Below, piece by piece: positions 1 through 9,005 of a stretch of 64,000 bases of DNA. The stretch spans positions 248,001 through 312,000 of the forward strand of contig JAOTON010001910.1 in NCBI GenBank assembly GCA_034440635.1. The letters run 5' to 3'. A program made the position numbers and the translations under genes. This DNA comes from Lepas anatifera. Taxonomy: Eukaryota > Arthropoda > Thecostraca > Lepadidae. The notes under the pieces were generated by a model. That model saw nothing but the letters and a program-made list of their open reading frames with translations, was not told where the DNA came from and did no database searches. Numbering within the stretch: the stretch's first letter is position 1; each line of letters begins with the position of its first letter.

Positions 1-825
1 TGAGGTTGACACCAGCGGGATGGGAGATATAGCGGGTGGCAGGGGTGCGCAATCAGCTGGAACTTTCACATTTCTCTTCTCACTCGTCAGTGCTACGGAA
101 TTTTGAGGGGTCTATCACATCTGAGACACTGCTTGCCTCCCGGAATCATCTCGCCGATAGTCAGCTCGCTGGTGATCTCTCGGGTCCGTTACTGTATCAC
201 TGTGTTTGGCAATGGTACTCAAATCAACAACATTCGGCTCCAAAAAATCATTAACTATGCTGCTAAAGTGATTTTCGGCCGCAAAAAGTTTGATCATGTT
301 TCAGGCCTGTTACGTGACCTCCGCTGGCTGTCGGCGGGTGAGCTGGAGAGGTACCACACACTTGCAGTTGTACACAAGGCAGTGTGTCTCGGGGAGCCAG
401 AGGAGCTGGCCCGGGGATTCGTACAGGTCGGCTCTGTTCGGGAGCGCAATACCAGGCAGAACCATAATATTTGCGTTCCCCGCTCACGAACCAGCATGGG
501 GCAGCGCAGGTTCTGCTCACGGGGTGCCTCCTACTACAACGAGCTACCTGTGGAGATGAGGAGGTTACCAGTACCTGTTTTCTGTTCTGCACTCCAGGAC
601 CATATAATCACAGAGCGGGATTGAGGCGCGCTGAGTGACTTGTGTTGTTGAGAATGTTGAGTATTTTATGCATAACTGTATTTTAGCTGGATTTTTATTG
701 TTTTAATAGCGTGTGTATGTGCTTCCATTTTACCACCCCTTTACTGACGTGGAGTCGTAATAGCCATGCGGATTTGTGGATGACTCTGAATAAAGTCTTT
801 GTCTTTGTCTTTGTCTTTGTCACTC
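1..825 (+). mobile_element. 3' end of a non-LTR retrotransposon (CR1/L2-like LINE)
   Basis: The frame 103-624 reads as the extreme C-terminus of a LINE reverse transcriptase. It runs from a segment like 'RVRYCITVFGNG', through 'LQKIINYAAKVIFGRKKFDHVS' style residues, to 'SYYNELPVEMRRL'. This is the thumb and tail region seen in CR1/L2-type ORF2 proteins. The catalytic core and endonuclease would lie left of the window edge. A 3' UTR of about 170 bases follows the stop and ends in a short (GTCTTT)n tail near 795-822, typical of LINEs that end in microsatellite repeats. Clade assignment comes from recalled family resemblance. No left boundary or target duplication can be seen. Confidence 0.75.
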
Positions 826-1163
826 TCCCCTAAACTCTCGACACACTAGTGCAGTTTACAAGGTTATTTAAAAGACAAAACCGGTAAGTCACATGTGCCG
901 GTCTGTGTTAGCTAAGTCAGGGCAAAACGTGCTGACGATGCCAGGGATTAATTTGTTGGGTTAAGTAGTAAGGTATTGAAAAATCTACCTCTTTAACAAC
1001 TTTCGTTCTTTAAAAATGTCAAATCCAGTATTATTTCCATGCCGCACTGGATTCCTCGCTGGATCCCCGCCTGGCTTCGACACGTCAAACCAAACACAAC
1101 CAACCCAGACCCGCGATCAGCGAGGAATCCAGTGTCGTATTGTGACGATACTGGTTTTGTGTT
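826..1163. other. intergenic, nothing recognised
   Basis: AT-rich and GC-mixed sequence between a LINE tail and a TTAA-flanked element. I see no coding, RNA or repeat signal in it. Confidence 0.5.
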
Positions 1164-1167
1164 TTAA

Positions 1168-2180
1168 CCCTCGCCCCACCGGGGGCCATCGATGGCTCCA
1201 CTGAGGTTTTTCCGGGATAGCAGAAAAACGAGGCGCAGCACCGCGGTTGACGGCTCTACCTCTCACTGCATCATTTTCCCACCATCCCTGAAATTTTTTA
1301 CCCCGGGTCACCCAAGGTCAGGTCGCCAGACGAGGTCAACCAAGGTCACCTCACTTCAACTAAAGAGGTCTGTAAGAGCTACATTTCGAAATCGATCGAT
1401 TCGAAACTTCCCACACATCATGACCTATTCAGGGTCTACAAGGTGTATATCCGGGATTTTTCGATTTCGTGACCTGAGGTCAGGTCACGAGGTGACCTCT
1501 CCCATTGAAAAAGCATGGGGAAATACTGTCTTATGATCTAAAAGTCAGAAAACGATTGCAAATGCTCGGCTTGCTCAGAAAAGCGTTCTTGGACACCCTT
1601 TCACGGATTCCAGGGACTTCTCTTTTGACTTCTCCAAGGTCATCCAAGGTCACCAGGGGTCAAAAACAGTATTCTGACAATAACTTTTGACCTAATTGAG
1701 CTAGAGTGCTGAATTAAACACCATCGTGTATGTTTCGTCACTGGCTTTCGTTTGATATATGGCAAGGTCACCTTTTGACCTTTTGTGACCTCAGGTCATA
1801 TTAGGTCACGAGGTGACCTCTGGAGGTCAAACCACTGCCGGGAGGTCATTACGTTCCACATAGCGGATAAAGGTCTGGCATTTTCCTATCCAATGGACTT
1901 TACCACATCTCAATAGCTTTAATGGCATAAGAGTTATGCCGAGTTTGCTTAAGCATTGCATATTTGAGTGAAAATAGCCGATCTTGACCTAATTTGACCT
2001 CTGGAGATCAAACCATTGACTTGATCGCTAAAATATGTGAAGTAATTTCTTACTGAATTTACGCGAGCTTTCTGATCCACTTTACAGATTTGTGCTAACG
2101 CCCATATTTTCGGAGTTAGAGGGGGCCATCGATGGCCCCCGGTGGGGCGTAGGTGGCGCCGACCCCCGTTGGTGCGCGGT
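1168..2180 (+). mobile_element. TTAA-flanked non-autonomous DNA element, type B copy 1, AGGTCA-rich
   Basis: TTAA lies at 1164-1167 and again at 2181-2184. The ends are inverted relatives of each other (CCCTCGCCCCACCGGGGG on the left; the right end reads CCGCGCACCAACGGGGG on the other strand). A perfect 20-bp palindrome, GGGGGCCATCGATGGCCCCC, sits at 2121-2140, with a decayed partner at 1181-1200. A GGTTTTTCC-like box follows the left hairpin. The interior has about twenty AGGTCA or TGACCT hexamers in 1 kb by eye, where random sequence would give about 0.5. There is no transposase. The TTAA target suggests a piggyBac- or Kolobok-type non-autonomous element; a 3-bp TAA/TTA Harbinger-type duplication cannot be excluded because TTAA reads both ways. 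Confidence 0.75.
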
Positions 2181-2184
2181 TTAA

Positions 2185-3505
2185 AGAATGCAATTTATAT
2201 TTGGAAAGAAGTAACACTTTTTCCTGGGGTAGTTTTTGGAAAATGCCCCCCTGCGATGGCCGGGAATTTAACGGCAACAAACAGTATTTTAGCCGCTGGA
2301 GTACTTAGTCATCAGTCATCGGTACACACGTTGGAAAAGGGGAGGCAGGGTACTTGCCCCCGTATTTTCATCCGAAATTTGTTATTGTAGCCAGACCCCG
2401 TTGTTGTTTGGCAGCATTACGTCATCATGGCTGAGAGGCACTAAGTTACTATGCAGGGCATTGGAGAAATTACACTTTTCGAAGCTCTAAATAACCTATT
2501 TTAGAACTGTATGAACAGAACTTATATGGTTGAACGAAAGCTAAAATATTTTTATTTGTAAAACCATCAGACGTTTTGCAAAACTCCAGTGAAGAATATT
2601 ATTTTTACAAATTTGCCACAGCGTGTCAAAATAAGGACAGGTTCAGCACTAACAGCTGTTTGCAGTAAGACTAATCTCGATTTTGATTGGCTGTTGATTT
2701 CTGACCTTTGATTGGCTGTTGGTGGTACCTGCGCAGAAGAAAATAAACACCGGTGATCTCTTGAGCGAAGGTAAATTTATTTCTCTCGGCTATTAAGTAG
2801 GCCTGAGTTGATCAAATAAATGCATGCCCTTTCAACAAATTCTTCGAGTGTTATAATTTTTTCATTAGATTTACGTAAAATACGCTGCTCGCCGTTGAGA
2901 TCAAGGTTACTGTCAAATGGGTGAAACAAGTTGATTTCGATTTATACTAGGTTGGTGCCAAATACGCCCAAACTTGGTATGTTCCAGCTGATCCTTCCAA
3001 AACTTAGTAGAATCTCCTATAACTTAGTAGGAAAGGGCGTGACGTCATCATGGGAGGACTATATTTGGTAGGAAACTTGGTTGTACCCGTAGTTAAATCC
3101 CTGATTGTAGTTAAATTTGCAATCAATCGGAAATTATAAGCCGTCTTGTGCGTTGTTAATCCCTCACAATTATCATAAGATGCTCTAACTATGTAAACGT
3201 AATCTTATTCCAAAAAATATTCCTAGTAGGAAAGAGTCGTTGACGTTGACTCCATTTTAGCAGTTGGTGCATTGTTTAACCCAACACTTTTTATGATCAA
3301 AAGTAGCTATCAGGTATGTTTTTCTGCATGCATTTTGTAACCGAGTAGTGATACATGGATAACCAGATATGGTTCCTGTTGCCGTCTGGTTTCCTGCTCA
3401 GAAGTATCACCAATTGCCAGGTATTTAACCCTGGATGTTATGTCTACTCCAAGTTGCAGACCTGAAGCGTGTGCGGCAAGAAAAGCTCAATAATTATTAA
3501 AATCA
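2185..3505. other. intergenic, nothing firm
   Basis: No convincing coding sequence. The stretch 2950-3260 contains repeated variants of 'aacttggta / aacttagtag / aggaaa', which hints at an old repeat, but no boundaries could be drawn. Confidence 0.4.
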
Positions 3506-3508
3506 CCA

Positions 3509-3577
3509 GGGCTCGTCCCAGATTCGAACCCGGGAGCTCTCGTACCCTAAGCGAGAATCATACCCCTACACGAGTGA
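3509..3577 (-). pseudogene. tRNA-Pro(AGG) pseudogene
   Basis: On the minus strand the anticodon arm (loop TTAGGGT, anticodon AGG) and the T arm (GGTTCGAATC) are good, and the 3' end matches tRNA-Pro. The 5' acceptor strand does not pair at its first two positions, and about four bases of the D arm are missing compared with the tRNA-Pro at 3709. It is best read as a decayed copy. Confidence 0.75.
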
Positions 3578-3708
3578 GCAGCGCTGTGAGTAGAAGAGCT
3601 TTATTTTGCTTTACATTTGTAGCCATCTTTACTCATTGAATTCCACTCGGAATCCCACTTCCACTTCAGAAACATTTAGCTTACCCCGTCCCAAGTAAAT
3701 GTCATCAT

Positions 3709-3780
3709 GGCTCGTTGGTCTAGGGGTATGATTCGCGCTTCGGGTGCGCGAGGTCCCGGGTTCAAATCCCGGACGAGCCC
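3709..3780 (+). tRNA. tRNA-Pro (anticodon CGG)
   Basis: A 72-nt cloverleaf. Acceptor stem GGCTCGT pairs with ACGAGCC; the D arm contains TCTAGGGGTATGA; the anticodon stem CGCGC/GCGCG holds loop TTCGGGT (anticodon CGG); the T arm is CCCGG-TTCAAAT-CCGGG; the discriminator base is C, as in eukaryotic tRNA-Pro. A and B boxes are intact and there is no intron. It looks functional. It faces away from the decayed tRNA-Pro about 130 bp upstream. Confidence 0.95.
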
Positions 3781-3942
3781 AGTGTCTTCTTCCTACTTCC
3801 CGGTGTCTTGTGGGATGTCTCCTCTGGAAATCCTGCGGATGAAAATGGTAGTCAACTTTGTAAAGAGGACTGCGGGTGAGATGAACTTCTACAAAACTGT
3901 TATTTCAGTTCAAACGCCATTGTAAGAGTGGTCCATTCCCTT

Positions 3943-4400
3943 TCAAGAGAATGTGGCACCTTCATAACGTGATTTTAAATGAGATAGTTAAATTGGAAAG
4001 CAAGGCGGAAAACCCGGTACTCAATATATCATTTGTGTTGGAACTAGAGACTTCCGTAGAAACGAGCTAAAACCTACCTGAAATGTACCCCTTATGTACC
4101 CTTAGCAGCAGGCTACAGTTGTCATGGCTGTTGGTATGATGACATATGCTGACGTCATGGTGGGTATCAGCCAATCGAAGCCCCTGAAGCGTATTGAATA
4201 TGGTAGTGGTTCCCAGATCATGACATCATCCACAGGCAGATATTTATTTTTTACCTAGAGGACCATTTTAGAAATCAAAATATTGAGCTTATTGTACATT
4301 GTTCAGAGAAGTCATGGACGCTTCTATGATTTTCGGCTAAAAGTACCTCTAATTGCACTAAATTTCAGGATTCGACCAAGGTGCCACATTCCCTTCAAAA
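3943..4400. mobile_element. short inverted-repeat element (MITE-like), copy 1
   Basis: The left end (GAATGTGGCACCTT) is mirrored by AAGGTGCCACATTC on the right, giving a terminal inverted repeat of about 18 bp. The right ~130 bp recur at 17470-17595 (shared blocks 'TTGAGCTTATTGTACATT', 'CACTAAATTTC', 'TGCCACATTCCCTT'), which shows this is a dispersed family. No coding capacity. The target duplication was not resolved. Confidence 0.6.
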
Positions 4401-5053
4401 TCGTAGTTAAGACCGCAAACGACACACTGAAACCGAAGTGATAATAAGCAAATGGCCAGCGGAATGTGCACCCGAGACAAATGTACACTTGCAGCACCCA
4501 GCTGTAGGCAGTGGCGCCGCCACGGAATTTTCACGGGGGACGGACCAGGGCTGGTACTGACCGGGCAAAGCGAGTCTTGAGCATACTCGGTATCTGACAG
4601 TATTAATGACGCTGGACCCAAAAAATTGTGGGGACGTCACCCCTGTTTGGCGGGTGATGCGTCCCCCCCACCCCCCCCGCTTTCGGCGCCCATGGGCTTA
4701 GGGCTAAAGCTTCAAAATGAATAATTTGTGTTGGCTGTTTACGTGCGTGAACATGCGCAAAATAGTAGCGTTGCACAGCGTCGTCTAGGACTGTTCTCGT
4801 GCTATTGTGCGAGCTTTTTTCTTCTCACACACACCACACATCCCGACCTAGACGTTTGCGTCTAGATGGGAGGGCCATTGTCCCCGTGGTCAGAGGTCCA
4901 TGGGTTCCATGGACCCATAACGTTTAGAAGGCCCTTCGCATGGCGACGCCCTTGAAATTAGTGGAGACGCCCGTGGCCGTGTGACAATAATACCAAATGT
5001 TCTGGTCAGTGACGAGCCAGAGAAATAGTCATGGTCTTGGACCTCTTTACAAT
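4401..5053. other. unassigned, GC-rich fragments
   Basis: Contains GC-rich pieces such as GGCAGTGGCGCCGCCACGG near 4507 that resemble hAT-type termini. I could not pair them with a right end, so no element is called. Confidence 0.3.
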
Positions 5054-5371
5054 TGCTAGTCAGTTGTTATGATTATGCTATATAAAATTAACCGATAATC
5101 GCTCATAACCAAGAGTAATTGAAAACCCTAAAGAATATATTAATATTTCGACACCGTGTCTTCGTCAGAAGAAAGTTTTGAATTCAAAAGTCATTGATGG
5201 CAACGATTTTTAAATTCAATTTTAGTTTTAGGCGAACAGCATGCAGGTACACGTAAGAACATTTCTTAACCGGTGACACGGTGTCGAAATATTTATATAC
5301 TCTTTTTCAATTACTTTAGATTAGGAGCGATTATTGGTTAATTTTATATAGCATAATCATCATGACTAGCA
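5054..5371. mobile_element. fold-back element with ~100-bp inverted arms
   Basis: The left arm (TGCTAGTCA... through ATTATGCTATATAAAATTAACC...) is repeated in inverse on the right, ending ...TGACTAGCA at 5371. The arms are about 100 bp with scattered mismatches. Both contain ATTTCGACACCGTGTC-like sequence. In the left arm, minus strand, CTGACGA (5162-5168) is followed by a self-complementary 12-mer and GAAA (5146-5149), the conserved core order of a hammerhead ribozyme; the right arm copy has lost CTGACGA. There is no coding capacity. It may derive from inverted terminal repeats of a Penelope-like element, but that is inference. Confidence 0.6.
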
Positions 5372-6546
5372 GGCTCAAAACGGCACTTCAAATCTCTTAA
5401 ATCTTAGTCAGTTGGAGCCTGCTCGGAGTGAATTACATCAGAGTCCACTCGTACCCCACCTAGCAGGAATTTACGTAGTGGCATATGCAGGGTGTGGATT
5501 TCTATCTCTTTGGCGGGGCCTCAGCACCCCCCAGTGATGTGCTGGACACCTCAATGGTGATGTGGGCACCCCCCCACCAAAAGGTGAAGCAAATTCCTTA
5601 CAAAGTGCGTAAATGGCGGTAATTATCAATAAATACCTGTTCCACAGCGTTATAATGGCATTCTGCATCTGACCTACAACTTAATATTTTATTAAACAAC
5701 GGAAGGCCTCAGACATAATGGATAATAAACATCGATGGTGTTCCGAGTCCCGAATTATTCTAGTAGTTCTAGTTAGTTCTAGTTCTAGTTCGAGTTCGAA
5801 CTAGTTGTGCATTTTCACCATCCAACACGGAGCAAAATATCTTTCCCTCTTCTGGTGTATTATCTGGTTGTACTTCGGCAGCGCTCTCTATTAGTCCTCA
5901 CTCTCTATAACTTGTCCGACGGTTTAGTTTTAGGTTTATGAACGTATCTCTTCTTCTTCATTTCCTCGGTTACCTAGGGACTGGGCCCCAGTCCTCTCCA
6001 CTCAGCAGAAAACCATCGTGGCACTCCCAACTTCAGCGAACTCGGCCGGCGGCGTGCCTTGCTGACTCTGCCGCTGTCTCGCCTGTACCGAAGAGCAGCC
6101 TCGAATGGTGTGGCAAATAATGAAGCCAATAGAGCGCAAGGTATGGCTAGAAATGTTTAATACATAATGTTTATACATCTCCTGGTTCATGGTTTAAAGC
6201 TCTATAATTTTTCAGGAGGAATTTCCGCAGAATTTCTCACGATACTAGTGAACGCCTCTCCACCAATCAGCGGCCACCATCCGCTGGCAGCCGCGATTGC
6301 CTGCGGGCACAGAGGTTACAGAGGTCACGCTGGGCGCCGCTGACACCAAGTTCAAGCCTCGGAAGGGAGGGGTCGCGGGCGGATTGTAAGGCCTACATGC
6401 ATGGTGTTGAAAATGGTGGTCGTTGTGCCTGGTGTCAGACTGAGGGAGGGGGACCGGTGTAGGGGACATTCTGTGCACGTGGGTGGATATAAGGGTTAGG
6501 TGTTTGTGCAATGTGCAGTGCAGATAACACTGGAAAAGGCTAAGTG
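5372..6546. other. intergenic, no gene seen
   Basis: No supported coding sequence. It includes a 'ctagttctagttctagttcgagttcga' microsatellite-like run near 5760-5800. Confidence 0.4.
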
Positions 6547-6620
6547 TGAGCTCATTAAATGAGTATACCGAGCTCATTAAACCATATAGTGAACTCATTA
6601 AATGAGTTCGGTATACGAGT
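6547..6620. repeat. nested palindrome cluster
   Basis: CTCATTAAATGAG palindromes occur at both ends. A longer inverted repeat pairs GTATACCGAGCTCATT with its near-complement ending in TCGGTATAC. The segment could fold into a cruciform or hairpin. Its role is unknown. Confidence 0.55.
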
Positions 6621-6905
6621 ATGTTTGGCGGACAAAGTTGCAGGCACCAATTTCGAGCCCATGGTATTTTTCGGTATCAGGTAAGGTGATGTAGCTTTTC
6701 AGGACTTTAAAATTGGCACTTAATAGTAATGCTAGGCACACGGTGTATGTGACACACACGCCTGTCTGACATTTCATGCGTATGCAACACTAGAAGTTTA
6801 AAATGCTAAAATGACAATTTGAGGCGGAGAAATAAGTAGTTCTGACCATTTTAACAAGGAGGGTCCAAGGCAAAGCACAAGATACCTGAGGGAATAAACT
6901 GTTAA

Positions 6906-7919
6906 CACGCGCCCCGCTGGGGTCCCTTGCATGACACGCCCCGCTGGAGGGGGCGTTTTTCGCCCCCTCCGTATCTCGTCCCCACGAAAGCTAAAGGAAA
7001 ATTACGGGCGGCGTTCGAAAGCTCTTGACAAGACGAAGTGAATTTATCATAATAATTTTTATTTCAGGTCAATATTGAGGTCAGTATAGGTCAACGAATG
7101 TTCCATAGGCTTACAACAGAGCAGTGTACGTTTCCCTCTCTAGATCTTCCCTCAGGAGAGCTAGAGCAAATCTTTAAGCATCATTACATTTCTCTCATCG
7201 CGGCGAATCGAACGATGTATAATATGACCTGGCTAGGTCAAATAGTCAAAATGACCTGACCTCGACCTAGGTCAGGGTCACAGAGTGACCTGGTATGGTC
7301 ATGTTGCATATTAATCTATTCCCGTGACAATATAAATACAATGCAAGCAAAATGGCAGCTTTATTTCAATTCAGTGAGAAGTTATTGGCAAAACAATCAC
7401 TCTCTGCTCCCGTGACCTAATATGACCTTTGAGAGGTCAGATGCTCAAAAACTCAACTTTATGGTCAAGATCGTGGTAAGAATGGACAGTTTGAGGATTT
7501 TCAGCCTTATCTGTCCAGTATTTCTTGAAAACGAGTCCATTCTATTTTTCACCATAGACTTCTAATGGGGTGACCAAAACATTAACCCCACCTTAGGTCA
7601 CCAATATCAAAATTCCGAGATAGCAGATTTGTAGACCCTAATGACCTTATCATATTTTGGAAGTTTCAAACTGATCACTTTGCTAATGTTCCCTGGACGC
7701 TGCTTCATACTCGTAATTTTACGTTTTGAGGTCGGGTCACTTGACCCTGAATAGCTCCTTGACCTGACATGACCTTAACTCAAAAATTTGGTCAGATGTG
7801 TAAAATTGATCAGGAATAAGGTACTGTAAGTTTCGTTGTTCTGCGTTTCTTCGTTTTTGAGCGATCTGGTTAAAACCAGGAGGGGAGGGGGCGAATTTCG
7901 CCCCCCAGCGGGGCGCGTG
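6906..7919 (+). mobile_element. TTAA-flanked element, type A copy 1, AGGTCA-rich
   Basis: The left flank is TTAA (6902-6905); the right flank is TAAA (7920-7923), one mismatch. The termini are inverted: CACGCGCCCCGCTGG and CCAGCGGGGCGCGTG. There are hairpins at both ends: 6946-6970 (stem GGAGGGGGCG, loop TTTTT) and 7887-7905 (stem GGGGGCGAA, one-base loop). I count about sixteen AGGTCA/TGACCT hexamers inside, including an inverted pair at 7276-7290 (GGTCAC-AGA-GTGACC). No transposase. The closest relative in the window is 36794-37741, in the opposite orientation. Confidence 0.75.
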
Positions 7920-7923
7920 TAAA

Positions 7924-8299
7924 GTCTGTATATTTTAATGGCATGCACATCACTGTATTCCTTTAGCATACCCCATTCCCCTGCCAGTTACCGCATCCTT
8001 TCGATGTCGCCGCCACTCAGCCTCCAGGCTTGGCGTTCCTAGTTCGACATTGTTTATTATCATTAGTTGTGAAAAGTTCCGTCGTTAGATCAAGATGTCG
8101 TAGTCTTATCACTCTCAGTATTCGCATTATACCTTATTTTGGGGAATTGAGGCAGTGGGTGACCTCACAAGTAGTGTCAAGCATTGTAAGGGCGAATCCT
8201 AGCCAAATAAATTCTTTTGTTGGTAGATGCAGAGGTGTCATTTTTGTATTCGGCCAATGCGAACTTTCAGCTGTTTATGTCACATAGGGGATTTGGAGA
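7924..8299. other. intergenic, nothing recognised
   Basis: No coding or repeat signal could be supported here. Confidence 0.4.
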
Positions 8300-8715
8300 A
8301 CTTTTTTGGTGAAATGCGAACCAAAATGCGAACTCGAAATGTGCCAAATGCGTACTAATTTTAAAATGGACAATTTTGACGCTTTTAAAATTGGCTGTTC
8401 ATCTAACTGATAATCAGCGATTATACTCAATTTTGCCCGTTCTCCTATGTTGAAAATATCGTAATAAAAATGCGTATCGGAAAATGATTTTCCAAATACC
8501 GGCCTCCTTGTACAAAGTTCGCACGTGAATTCATTTTTTTTAAGCAAGAAATCGGATTAATAAAATTAATCTTGGGCTTTAATTTTGTTATTGCCCTGTG
8601 TTCTTCGCAACCATAGAGATCAACTATTACTGCTAGAGAGGAACTGCCAATCAAAATCCCTATACCCGGTTGAAAAAAATTGAAGCTGAAATCTGGCTTT
8701 TATTTTTTCGTTTAT
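8300..8715 (-). repeat. dispersed repeat shared with the Crypton 5' flank
   Basis: The segment 8598-8715, read on the minus strand, matches 32368-32482 in blocks such as GCCAGRTTTCAGCTTCAA and GGCAGTTCCTCTCTAG. The start (GTGAAATGCGAACCAAA... at about 8311) also recurs near 36340. This is an interspersed repeat. Because the 32 kb copy lies immediately before the Crypton-like frame, this may be a piece of that element's 5' region. Confidence 0.55.
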
Positions 8716-9005
8716 AATATGCAAATTCCAGTACATTTATTCATGACATTAACTGTTTACTAACTGCAAATTTCCTTCAATAAAATGTCAATAGATGTGT
8801 ATTCGATCAAAAAGCAGGTCAGCTCTCCATCAGTACAGAAAGCAATAAATCTGAAGGTCATTCACTCGTCAATGGTAGGCACATTACATTCATAGGTACA
8901 TTTCATCCAACTGACTTAATAGCCAAAAATCGTGTAAATATGTAAAGTGAAATTTCACCCGTTGATTATTTGCAGGCAATAAAATTATTTGAAATCGCAA
9001 CACAC
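8716..9005. other. AT-rich flank of the USP gene
   Basis: AT-rich sequence downstream of the protease stop codon. An 'aataaa' at 8780 on the plus strand is not in gene orientation. No feature called. Confidence 0.35.

Noticed and set aside
1168..2180. Host enhancer rich in nuclear-receptor sites
   Set aside because: The sites recur in element copies with defined ends at several loci, so they belong to mobile DNA first; any enhancer role is secondary inference.
4505..4980. hAT-type element
   Set aside because: A plausible left-end-like motif is present, but no matching right end or 8-bp duplication could be found.
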